From positions 25,739-89,738 of the forward strand of contig JABGOU010000010.1 of NCBI GenBank assembly GCA_018645325.1: a DNA stretch of 64,000 nt. Reading direction: 5' to 3'. Positions 51,791 to 60,290 of this stretch are shown one piece after another (the stretch's first letter is position 1; each line of letters opens with the position of its first letter). The notes under the pieces were generated by a model, which did no database searches, was not told where the DNA came from, and saw only the letters and a program-made list of their open reading frames with translations. The position numbers were made by a program, and so were the translations under genes. The DNA is from Desulfobacula sp. (GTDB lineage Bacteria; Desulfobacterota; Desulfobacteria; Desulfobacterales; Desulfobacteraceae).

Positions 51791-53524
51791 TTAAAAAAGG
51801 TCCCATTGGAACAAAAAATGTATTCCGGAATCCTGTAAATCATGACTGGCATTTTCAATATTTTTTAGCCCTTTTCCAAAATAAATCTGGGCATGTAAAT
51901 TCTTTGACGGGTCCCATCTTATTCCGGCACCAACACTGTAAATTATTTCGGATTTTAAAGGACCCTGCTTGTTCCAGGCCTTTCCCCAGTCAAAAAAAGG
52001 AGCAAGCTGAACCATTCCGTCTTTTAAGTCTTTGCTCACCGACAAAAGAGGAAGTCTGAATATGGGGAACCGATATTCTATGGAGGCCACCTGGCCGTTG
52101 TCCCTGACAAGCTGATCTTCCCTGTAACCCCTGACAGTATTCATTCCCCCCACGGAGAATCTCTCCATGGAAGGCAGGGCATTATCACTGATCTGAAAAC
52201 TGTATTTCAGGATCATTTGATCCCCTTTTACAATATCAAGCCGCTTACTCCATTGAAGCTGGCCCAGCCAGCTCACAAATTCGCCATCTGGTTCCATGGT
52301 AAATGAAGTGGCATCAAGGATATCAAATCCAGAGGAAATAACTGACCGGATTGCAAAAACCTGGGTTGGTCTGAAAATAGTCCAATCCATGGATAAACGT
52401 CCGATGGTGATATCAATTTCCCCTGTATTTGTATTGCCGACAAAGGAGTATGACTGCCCAAACAGATATGTTTTTGTATTTCGTTTTTCACCGCTGATGG
52501 TGAATAAAAGTTCCTGAACAGGGTTTTTAATTATAGGATGGCTCAAACTTATTCCGAAATTTCTGGCTTCACTTGTAATATCAATCAGATCAAATGGTTC
52601 CTCAATGATTTGTGAATCAGTATTATTGTGGGTTAAGGCAATCATGGTTCCTTTGGAATTGATTGGAATTGTGTAATTAATTGAGTATTCATCAGCTCCC
52701 TTTGTATGTTCGTAACGACCTGAAATGGAATCACCCCAGCCTGAAAGATTAAGGTATTGAATGAAAATTCCCAATCCCAGACTGCCGGAAGCGGGTGTAT
52801 AGTCATTTGCGTATTTAACAGATAATTTAAAAGGGTTTGATTCAGTCACCGCAACTTTTAAGAATGCTTCTACAGGCATCAATCCCGGGCTCAGTTCCAC
52901 GTTTATTTTGCTTATAAGAGGGTTCTGGTGCAGCAATTGCAGATTTTTCTGGAGTTCATTAATATTTAAAATTTTTTCCCGGCCCGGATCAATCCGCTTT
53001 AAGACATAGCCTTTTTTGATTCGTTTTGTTCCAATAATCTCAAGATCGGTTAGTCTTCCCTCGATAATTTTAAAAGTGATCACTCCATTTTCAACCTTCT
53101 GGTCCGGCAGCACAGCTCCGGAATTGATGTATCCTTTATTAATATAATGCAAGGTGATTTTATAACGAAGCTCATGAAGCTCCTGGGTGCTTATTTTTCT
53201 GTTGGTAAATGGTCCTGCAATATTATCCAGTTCTTTGTCAGAGACTATTGTATTACCGTTGAAACGATATTTTTTAACATAAACAAATCCGATTGTGGAA
53301 AGTCTGTCCTTTTCAGGGGCAGGCAGGGGAGGTAGAACAATTTTCGGGCCTGGTTCCTGTGGTGTGTATTCGGGTAATTGTTTTTTTTGCTGGGACTGAT
53401 TCTGGTTAAACATGTCTGCAAAAGGAGCCTGGGCACTTGCAGAAGATATTGCAACTGCTGTAAGTAAAAAAAAAATCAATAATACAATAAATAATTTAGA
53501 TCGTTGCGGTTTTGATATATTCAT
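51791..53524 (-). CDS. Two-partner secretion outer-membrane transporter TpsB (ShlB/FhaC family)
   Basis: The protein of about 577 residues has a signal peptide (residues 1-32, ending SASAQA), two POTRA domains (about 80-230; YRFNGNTIVSDKELDNI, GVITFKIIEGRLTDLEIIGTKRI) and a 16-strand barrel (about 240-577) with the conserved VRGYREDQL loop (VRGYRE of Omp85/TpsB proteins) and GAGIRWDPSKNLHAQIYFGKGL. It should secrete the adjacent TpsA. The ATG at 53524 gives the best signal peptide; in-frame starts up to 53575 are possible. It is convergent with tpsA rather than co-oriented. Confidence 0.9.
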   Translation of the reverse strand: MNISKPQRSKLFIVLLIFFLLTAVAISSASAQAPFADMFNQNQSQQKKQLPEYTPQEPGPKIVLPPLPAPEKDRLSTIGFVYVKKYRFNGNTIVSDKELDNIAGPFTNRKISTQELHELRYKITLHYINKGYINSGAVLPDQKVENGVITFKIIEGRLTDLEIIGTKRIKKGYVLKRIDPGREKILNINELQKNLQLLHQNPLISKINVELSPGLMPVEAFLKVAVTESNPFKLSVKYANDYTPASGSLGLGIFIQYLNLSGWGDSISGRYEHTKGADEYSINYTIPINSKGTMIALTHNNTDSQIIEEPFDLIDITSEARNFGISLSHPIIKNPVQELLFTISGEKRNTKTYLFGQSYSFVGNTNTGEIDITIGRLSMDWTIFRPTQVFAIRSVISSGFDILDATSFTMEPDGEFVSWLGQLQWSKRLDIVKGDQMILKYSFQISDNALPSMERFSVGGMNTVRGYREDQLVRDNGQVASIEYRFPIFRLPLLSVSKDLKDGMVQLAPFFDWGKAWNKQGPLKSEIIYSVGAGIRWDPSKNLHAQIYFGKGLKNIENASHDLQDSGIHFLFQWDLF

Positions 53525-53850
53525 AAAAAATATCCAAAACATTAAATATTTAAGTTTCCTGAAGAAATATACCACTTATCCGGTAAAGCAGCTTTATGGC
53601 AAACTTATAACAAATCCGGTTTAAAATTCAAGGGAATCTTTTCCAGTTAAGCAAAAGCATACTTATCTGGTAGAGAAAAAGTGGACACTTTCTTTTATTG
53701 TGATCCTTGCCTGAAAATTTTTTGGGGTTAACAGCCCTGTCGAGCTTGAAACCTGTGTTCATTTAAATACCTTGCATACGAATGAGTATAAGCCTATCAT
53801 ACAATCGAACTATAGGTGTAACTTATTAAAATAAAAACAGGAGACAATCG
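53525..53850. other. Divergent promoter region between tpsB and the cyanophycin operon
   Basis: These 326 bp carry a sigma-70-like promoter at 53772-53800 pointing toward the cyanophycin genes. No gene or RNA motif is seen. Confidence 0.5.
53772..53800 (+). promoter_or_regulatory. Sigma-70-like promoter for the cyanophycin operon
   Basis: TTGCAT (53772-53777) and TATCAT (53795-53800) have the optimal 17-bp spacing and lie about 50 bp before the first start codon. Both hexamers differ from consensus by two and one bases respectively. Confidence 0.5.
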
Positions 53851-54651
53851 TTGCCAAACTTTCAACGTGCGATTTTAACTCATGGGGGAGCAGGCTCTGA
53901 TCCCAAAGATTTTGATGGACCAAAATCTGCCGCCAACAGAGGAATGGATCTGATGGCGAATGGTGAAACAGCCTTGACTGCTGTGGTTGATGCTGTGAAG
54001 TATTTAGAAGATGATCCCCGGTTTAATGCCGGTTTGGGCTCAAAGGTGAGGATCGATGGCCGTACCATGCAGCTGGATGCATCCTGTATGACAAGTAACA
54101 ATGAATTCGGAGCAGTTGCCTGTGTGGAAAATATTAAAAACCCTATTGCTATAGCCCATGGGGTGTTGCGTCATTCTCCACATATCCTTCTGGTGGGAGA
54201 CGGGGCCAGGATTTTTGCAGAAGAATATAATATTCCGGTTACAGGTTTAAGTGGTTCCGGCGACAGAGAAACGCCCGGCACATCATGTGATACAGTGGGC
54301 GCTGTTGCCTTTGACGGAACCACCTTTGCTGCGGCTTTAAGCTCAGGCGGGCTTGAAAAATCAGCCATGGGACGGGTGGGGGATGTGCCTCTGCCGGGAT
54401 GCGGTCTGTTTTGTGGTGAATCAGGGGCAGTTGCCTGCACAGGGGACGGTGAATTTATCGCCCTTAAGCTTCTGGCAAAAGAAGTTTACACCTGGCTGGA
54501 AAACAACATGAGTCCTGAGCAAGCCGCAAAAAAGGCAATCACTTTGTTTGACCAGAGTGTGGATATCGGACTCATCATTTTAACACGGAATAGATTTGCA
54601 TCAAATGCCCGTAACGGCATGGCGTGGTCACATATTGCGGAGAACGAATAA
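53851..54651 (+). CDS. Isoaspartyl peptidase / plant-type L-asparaginase
   Basis: This 266-residue N-terminal nucleophile hydrolase has LTHGGAGSDP near the start, RFNAGLGSKVRIDGRTMQLDASCM, and the autocleavage site GTSC-D-TVGAVAFD with Thr148 as nucleophile, then SSGGLEKSAMGRVGDVPLPGCG. Family enzymes usually read HDTVG or GTVG before the nucleophile; here a Cys replaces the His. It is shorter than the 300-330 residue norm because the pre-nucleophile linker is short. Next to cyanophycinase, it should split beta-Asp-Arg dipeptides into Asp and Arg. TTG at 53851 is the start, with AGGAG seven bases upstream. Confidence 0.85.
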   Translation: MPNFQRAILTHGGAGSDPKDFDGPKSAANRGMDLMANGETALTAVVDAVKYLEDDPRFNAGLGSKVRIDGRTMQLDASCMTSNNEFGAVACVENIKNPIAIAHGVLRHSPHILLVGDGARIFAEEYNIPVTGLSGSGDRETPGTSCDTVGAVAFDGTTFAAALSSGGLEKSAMGRVGDVPLPGCGLFCGESGAVACTGDGEFIALKLLAKEVYTWLENNMSPEQAAKKAITLFDQSVDIGLIILTRNRFASNARNGMAWSHIAENE

Positions 54652-54653
54652 TA

Positions 54654-55487
54654 ATGGCATTAAATCCTATATTCCTGGGTCGCCTGATTGCCATTGGCGG
54701 AAATGAAGACAAGGCAGATGAATTGATCGTACTCAAACGGGTTGTTCAAGAAATCGGGAAAACCGATTACAAGGTCGGGGTCATCACCACGGCAAGTGAA
54801 GATCCTGAACAGCGCGGGAAAGACTATCATAGCGTATTTACGACCCTTGGTGCGACCAGGATAGACATATTTAATATTAGAGAAAGAGTTGAGGCAAATA
54901 ACAGAAAATCAGCCAAAATTATCGCAGATCTTGATTTGATTTTTTTTACGGGTGGAGACCAATTGCGGCTGACAACCATTCTGGGAGGGACAAGGATCTT
55001 TGATGCCATTCGGAAATGTCTCGAAAATGGAGCGCTCATTGCAGGCACTAGTGCCGGGGCTGCTGTGTTTTCCGACACGATGATTTATGAAGGTAAAAGT
55101 GAAGACGGACTGTTTAAAGGCAGTGTCCTTTCAACATCCGGCTTCGGTTTTGTGAATAATATCATTTTTGATACTCATTTTATGGCAAGGGGGCGTATTG
55201 GGCGCTTGATTCAGATTGTCGCCTCAAATCCAACCTGCATCGGAGTTGGTATTGGTGAAGATTCAGGCGTTATTCTCAAGGGAGATGGGATTGCCGAGGT
55301 CGTAGGTACAGGACAGGTGATTATTGTTGATGGCTGCAGTATCTTGTCTTCCAACATAATGAATATTAAGCCGGGTGAGCCAATAGCTGTGGAAAATGTT
55401 CGAATTCATTCGTTGGTGGATGGATATGGGTATAATTTTAAAAAAAGACGGTTCCTTAAGCCATCGTCAAAATCAATGCAGGAGTAA
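54654..55487 (+). CDS. cphB: Cyanophycinase
   Basis: Cyanophycinase is a serine exopeptidase that cuts cyanophycin into beta-Asp-Arg dipeptides. The 277-residue protein has FTGGDQLRLT (about residue 100), the nucleophile motif ALIAGTSAGAAVFSD (about 133), FDTHFMARGRIGRL and GIGVGEDSGVILK-like GVGIGEDSGVILKGDG. The ATG at 54654 starts 2 bp after the previous stop codon, favouring coupling. The in-frame extension to 54624 would overlap the upstream gene. Confidence 0.93.
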   Translation: MALNPIFLGRLIAIGGNEDKADELIVLKRVVQEIGKTDYKVGVITTASEDPEQRGKDYHSVFTTLGATRIDIFNIRERVEANNRKSAKIIADLDLIFFTGGDQLRLTTILGGTRIFDAIRKCLENGALIAGTSAGAAVFSDTMIYEGKSEDGLFKGSVLSTSGFGFVNNIIFDTHFMARGRIGRLIQIVASNPTCIGVGIGEDSGVILKGDGIAEVVGTGQVIIVDGCSILSSNIMNIKPGEPIAVENVRIHSLVDGYGYNFKKRRFLKPSSKSMQE

Positions 55488-55489
55488 CT

Positions 55490-58102
55490 ATGATTGAGAT
55501 TAAAGAATTAAGAGCATTACGCGGCCCCAATCGACATACCCGACGTACTGCCATATCTATGGTCCTGGATATTAAAGCGTTTGAGAGCCTGCCTTCGGAT
55601 AAAATAGACGGTTTTTCAGATCGTTTATTGACACTTATTCCGGGCTTGCAAGAACACGGCTGCTCCATTGGAAAACCCGGGGGCTTTATCCAACGGCTTG
55701 AAAGAGGAACCTGGGCCGGTCATATTATTGAACATATTGCCATTGAACTTCAATGTTTGGCCGGAATGGAAGTCGGATACGGCAAAACCCTGGGGACATC
55801 ACAAAAGGGGGTTTATATTGTGGTCTTCCAATACCTTGTAGAATCTGCGGGTTTAGAGGCAGCCAAAGTTGCCGTATCTCTATATGAAAAAGTTGCCGAA
55901 GGAAACCCTTTTGATATCAACCAGGTTGTGTCTGATCTCAAGGTCTTGCGGGAAGAAGATATGTTGGGGCCTACGACCTGGAGTATTGTTAAAGAGGCGC
56001 AATCCAGAGGTATTCCCTTTATTCGGTTGAACCAAGACAGCCATATTCAGTTGGGCTATGGTGCGAATCAAAAACAGATTCAAGCCTCCATAACCTGTCA
56101 TACATCGGCCATTGCCGTGGAAACTGCCGACGAAAAGACCCGAGTAAAGACATATTTAAAAAGAGCAGGCATTCCGGTTCCAAACGGCAAGGTGGTTTCC
56201 ACTGCAGACGAAGCCATTTTGGTTTTTAATGAGCTCAGCTCTGCCGTTGTTGTCAAACCGGATGTGGGGAATCATGGTAACGGATCCACGATCAATATTA
56301 CCGATCCCGAGCAATTAAAGATGGCGTTTCAAACTGCGTATGCCTATCACCCCGATGTGATCGTTGAAGAGTATGTCCATGGGGGTGATTTTCGTCTTTT
56401 AGTCATTAATGGAAAATTTATTGCTGCAGCAAAAAGAGAACCGGCACATATCATTGGGGATGGAACATCCACTATCCACGATCTTATTAAAACCGTCAAT
56501 GCCGATCCGCTTCGCGGGTTTGGGCATGAAAAGGTGCTGACACAAATCGAAGTCGATGACATGACCGAAAGGCTTTTGTCCTTAAGAGGCCTTTGCCTGG
56601 ATTCTGTCCCGGGGAACCAGGAGATGGTCTACCTTAAGGCCACGGCCAATCTGAGCCAGGGGGGTACTGCCACCGATGTTACTGATGAGGTCAGTCCGGA
56701 TATCAAATTCATGGCTGAACGGGCCGCCCGGATTATCGGGCTGGATTGTGTCGGTGTTGATGTGTTGGCAAAAGACATATCTCTACCCCTTGAGTCCTCC
56801 GGCCTTAAAGTGGTTGAAGTGAATGCCGCACCTGGATTCAGAATGCATCTTGAGCCCACAGAAGGGCAACCCCGGAATGTTGCAAAGCCTGTTGTGGATA
56901 TGCTCTTCCCAATGGGATATGCACAAATTCCAGTTCTGGCTGTGACCGGAACAAATGGTAAAACAACCACCTGCAAACTTATTGCACATACCTTAAAGTA
57001 TTCGGGGAAAATAGTCGGCCTGACATGCACTACCGGTATTTTAATTGACGGGAAGCCCATTTTATCCGGAGATTACAGCGGCCCTGAGGGTGCCGGGATT
57101 GTTGTCAGGGAGCCATCGGTTGATCACATTGTTCTGGAAGTGGCACGTGGGGGAATCGCAAGACGCGGTCTTGGCGTCAGCGAGGTTGATGTGGGTGTTG
57201 TGTTGAACATTGGGAAAGATCACCTTGGTACTGACTGGATAGAGTCCCAGGAAGATCTGAGTATGGTAAAATCCACGGTGGTCGAGGTGGTCAAAGAAAC
57301 AGGCGTTTCTGTTTTAAACGCAGATGACGAAACGACCATGACGATTATGGATCGTGCCCGTGGAAATATTATTTTATTTTCTTTAAATGCAAATAATCAA
57401 AAGATTAAAGCGCATATAAAAAATGGAGGCATCGCTGTCACGTTGATTGACCGAAATGTCATTATTAAAAATAATGAATTAAATATCAACATATGCACGC
57501 TTGAAGAAATCCCCATCACCTTTGGCGGAATGATAGATTTTAATATCTCAAACACGCTTGCTGCCATAGGTGCTCTGCATGGTGTGAACATTCCCATTGA
57601 TCAGATTCGAAATGGAATTATGACATTTTATCCTAGCCCGAATCAAAACCCCGGCCGTATGAATTTATTTGATTTCCAGAAATATAAAGTCCTTTTAGAC
57701 TATGGACATAATCCGGAATCAGTTCGTGCCATGGCCAGCTTATTGCCACGACTTTCACCCGGAAGAAAGGTCGCCCTGTGCCATGGGACCGGGAACCGAA
57801 CCTCCGAACAAATCATTGAGTATGGCAAGGCCCTGGCTTCGGTTTACGATTATATCCTGTTGACTGATTTTGACCCCCGAAACAGACCAATCGGGGAAAC
57901 GCCGGACTTGGTTTATGAAGGATTGATTCAGGGTGGTTTTAAGAAAGAGAATATTGAAATCGTTCCGGAGCCGGACAAGGCGGTGGATATTATTTTCTCA
58001 AGAGCACGGCAAGGCGATCTGTTGGTCATTCAACCGGATGAGCTTGAACCCGTTATGAGTCAAATCCTTGAAAAATATCGAAAAATGGTAACACGCATTT
58101 AA
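55490..58102 (+). CDS. cphA: Cyanophycin synthetase
   Basis: CphA polymerises aspartate and arginine into cyanophycin with ATP. The 870-residue protein has the N-terminal cyanophycin domain (RALRGPNRHT, CSIGKPGGFIQRLERGTWAGHIIEHIAIELQ; residues 1-160), the ATP-grasp domain (about 210-480; VVKPDVGNHGNGSTINI, VDVLAKD, VVEVNAAPGFRMHL), and the Mur-ligase-like domain (about 480-870; VTGTNGKTTTCKLI, VLEVARGGIARRGLGV, LDYGHNPESVRAMA). All three domains are intact and full length. It lies 2 bp after cyanophycinase. GC content appears higher than in the flanking genes, which hints at acquisition by transfer. Confidence 0.95.
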   Translation: MIEIKELRALRGPNRHTRRTAISMVLDIKAFESLPSDKIDGFSDRLLTLIPGLQEHGCSIGKPGGFIQRLERGTWAGHIIEHIAIELQCLAGMEVGYGKTLGTSQKGVYIVVFQYLVESAGLEAAKVAVSLYEKVAEGNPFDINQVVSDLKVLREEDMLGPTTWSIVKEAQSRGIPFIRLNQDSHIQLGYGANQKQIQASITCHTSAIAVETADEKTRVKTYLKRAGIPVPNGKVVSTADEAILVFNELSSAVVVKPDVGNHGNGSTINITDPEQLKMAFQTAYAYHPDVIVEEYVHGGDFRLLVINGKFIAAAKREPAHIIGDGTSTIHDLIKTVNADPLRGFGHEKVLTQIEVDDMTERLLSLRGLCLDSVPGNQEMVYLKATANLSQGGTATDVTDEVSPDIKFMAERAARIIGLDCVGVDVLAKDISLPLESSGLKVVEVNAAPGFRMHLEPTEGQPRNVAKPVVDMLFPMGYAQIPVLAVTGTNGKTTTCKLIAHTLKYSGKIVGLTCTTGILIDGKPILSGDYSGPEGAGIVVREPSVDHIVLEVARGGIARRGLGVSEVDVGVVLNIGKDHLGTDWIESQEDLSMVKSTVVEVVKETGVSVLNADDETTMTIMDRARGNIILFSLNANNQKIKAHIKNGGIAVTLIDRNVIIKNNELNINICTLEEIPITFGGMIDFNISNTLAAIGALHGVNIPIDQIRNGIMTFYPSPNQNPGRMNLFDFQKYKVLLDYGHNPESVRAMASLLPRLSPGRKVALCHGTGNRTSEQIIEYGKALASVYDYILLTDFDPRNRPIGETPDLVYEGLIQGGFKKENIEIVPEPDKAVDIIFSRARQGDLLVIQPDELEPVMSQILEKYRKMVTRI

Positions 58103-58472
58103 TCGTAAGCTCTAAATAAACTCCATCTTTTAAAAAATTCTGCCATGAAATATTATGCCTTCAACTAAGGAGGCATTAACATGAAAAAGTCAGGACAAAA
58201 CCCTGGCAATAAAAAATAATGGGGGCTTGGTTCATTTGATTGTTTCATTTACTATTTGAATTATATTTTAAAAAATATTTATTTTGTACCACAATATCTA
58301 TTATATTGATTTTTATATAAATTTGGATAGAATACTAAACGTATCCTGATGGTTTATAGCTTGGTGCGTGTTAGGAATATGGCAAGTAATCAAACGTATG
58401 GTAAAAATTATCAATAACCATAGACCTATTGAAACAGGTCTATCACAATTAGGTTCTCTGGGATAAATAATC
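58103..58472. other. Intergenic region after cphA
   Basis: These 370 bp are AT-rich. They contain one tiny ORF with a very good Shine-Dalgarno (58181-58219) but no other gene or clear promoter. Confidence 0.4.
58181..58219 (+). CDS. Very short ORF with strong Shine-Dalgarno (12 residues)
   Basis: AAGGAGG lies 6-7 bp before the ATG of MKKSGQNPGNKK. The SGQNPG motif resembles the start of small YjzC-like proteins, so it may be a true peptide, or the head of a gene cut by an early stop. There is no support beyond the ribosome site. Confidence 0.3.
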   Translation: MKKSGQNPGNKK

Positions 58473-60290
58473 ATGGGAAAAAGAAGCAGTTTTATAAAAC
58501 TCATTCAATTCTGGGGTATCATATTTCCAATCGGCATTGGTATCAGTATTATCACCATTGATGTGATCAGTTCGTATTATTTTTTCAATTCTCACGCCGC
58601 CCTTATGCGCACAGATTATACCAATCGTCAGAAACAAATTATCAAACAGGAAGTTGACAGTGTTGTTGATTTGATCGCTTATGAAAAATTGCAAAGTGAG
58701 ATATTGACAAAAGAAAAAATCAAATCAAGGGTTTATGAGGCGTATTCCATCGCTCAAAATATTTATCAACGCAATACTCTCACCAAAAACGATACTGAAA
58801 TTCAGCAGATGATTATAGATGCATTAAGACCCATCCGGTTTGAACAGACAAGTGGCTACTATTTTATCACCCGTATGGATGGCATTGAGATCTTATTTGC
58901 GAACAAGCCTGAAATGGAAGGACTAAGTTTTTTAAATGTTGAAGATACACAAGGACAATATGTTGTAAAAGACATGATTGAAATTGTAGAACAATCCAGT
59001 GAAGGATTTTATGAATATCACTGGACTAAACCAGATGCTGAAGGGAACGATTTCAAAAAAATATCTTTTGTTAAACGGTTTGAGCCATACGACTGGTTTA
59101 TTGGTACGGGTTTGTATGTGGTTGATGTTGAGGATAAAATAAAGGCAGATCTGCTTTCGACCATCAGCAGGATACGGTTTGGAAAAGAAGGATATATTTT
59201 TATTAACAGGTTGAATGGGGATGCTTTGGTTTCAAATGGAAAATTTTTTTCCGGAACAAAAAAACTATGGGAAGTTTTTAATGACAATCCTGAAAAGATG
59301 AAGAATATTTTTGAAAAAGAGTACATTGCTGCCCTAAAACCTGATGGAGATTATATTTATTATTCGCATATTAAATTAACCAACTCGAATAAAGAATCTC
59401 TAAAAACATCTTTTATTTATGGTATTCCGGATCTGCAATGGCTTGTTGGTGCAGGTGTTTATCTTGATGACGTAGAAACGGATATTGCCTTAATGCGGAC
59501 CGGATTAAGGCATCAGACAAAACTAAAAGTGTTTTATTCTATTCTGGTTGTAATGGGCATATCCGTAATTATCATTCTGTTTTTCAATTGGTTGAACTGC
59601 AGACTTAAGAATGATTTCAAACTTTTCTTATCATTTTTTAACAGAGCGGTATACTCTCAAAAAAAAATTGATCGGGGAAATGTTAAATTTCTTGAACTTG
59701 ACCTGATGGCGAAAAACGCCAATAAGATGCTTGCAGATCGCAAGCAGGCTGAGGAGGCACTGCAAGAGAGTGAGGAGAAATACCGACATCTCATAGAGAA
59801 ATTGGATGATATTATTTGGACGGTTGATTTAAATTTAAACACCACCTATGTGAGCCCTTCAGTTATCAAAAATCTTGGATTTACTCCCAAAGAGAGAATG
59901 GATCAGAATCCTTCAGATCAGATGACTCAATCATCATACCAGAACATAGCAGAACTTCTTATTAAAGAATTAAATCAAGAAAAAGAACCAGGGGTTAATC
60001 CTGATAGGATCGATAGAATAGAAGTCGAATATTATCATAAGAACGGTTCCATTTTGTGGTTTGAAAACATCATCAGCGGGTTAAGAGATAAAAACGGTAT
60101 CCTTTGCGGATTTCATGGTGTGGCCCGGGATATCTCAGACCGTAAGTTTGCAGAAAAGGAAAAAATTAAGGCTCAAGAAATTGCCGGAGAACAAAAAAAA
60201 CTAGCTTTGGTTGGACAAGTGGCAGGAAAAATGGCCCATGATTTTAATAATATTTGGGTATTATTATGGGAAATGCTGAGCTTTCACTGA
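58473..60290 (+). CDS. Hybrid sensor histidine kinase, N-terminal part (tandem Cache-PAS-HisKA), frameshifted
   Basis: The frame gives 605 residues: TM1 (about 16-38), two tandem Cache-type extracellular sensor repeats (about 60-235 and 240-345; SGYYFITRMDGIEIL, WFIGTGLYVVDVED, then GYIFINRLNGDAL, WLVGAGVYLDDVET), TM2 (about 352-372), a PAS domain (about 432-560; SEEKYRHLIEKLDDIIWTVD) and the start of HisKA with phospho-acceptor His589 in MAHDFNN. It should sense a small extracellular ligand. After FNNI the frame changes: the family reads DFNNILGIIMGNAEL, but here one T is missing near 60252-60254, producing WVLLWEMLSFH and a stop. The kinase continues in the next frame. Confidence 0.8.
   Translation: MGKRSSFIKLIQFWGIIFPIGIGISIITIDVISSYYFFNSHAALMRTDYTNRQKQIIKQEVDSVVDLIAYEKLQSEILTKEKIKSRVYEAYSIAQNIYQRNTLTKNDTEIQQMIIDALRPIRFEQTSGYYFITRMDGIEILFANKPEMEGLSFLNVEDTQGQYVVKDMIEIVEQSSEGFYEYHWTKPDAEGNDFKKISFVKRFEPYDWFIGTGLYVVDVEDKIKADLLSTISRIRFGKEGYIFINRLNGDALVSNGKFFSGTKKLWEVFNDNPEKMKNIFEKEYIAALKPDGDYIYYSHIKLTNSNKESLKTSFIYGIPDLQWLVGAGVYLDDVETDIALMRTGLRHQTKLKVFYSILVVMGISVIIILFFNWLNCRLKNDFKLFLSFFNRAVYSQKKIDRGNVKFLELDLMAKNANKMLADRKQAEEALQESEEKYRHLIEKLDDIIWTVDLNLNTTYVSPSVIKNLGFTPKERMDQNPSDQMTQSSYQNIAELLIKELNQEKEPGVNPDRIDRIEVEYYHKNGSILWFENIISGLRDKNGILCGFHGVARDISDRKFAEKEKIKAQEIAGEQKKLALVGQVAGKMAHDFNNIWVLLWEMLSFH

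Noticed and set aside
56629-57060. 143-codon minus-strand frame inside cphA
   Set aside because: It overlaps the conserved ATP-grasp/Mur junction of cyanophycin synthetase and has no independent evidence.
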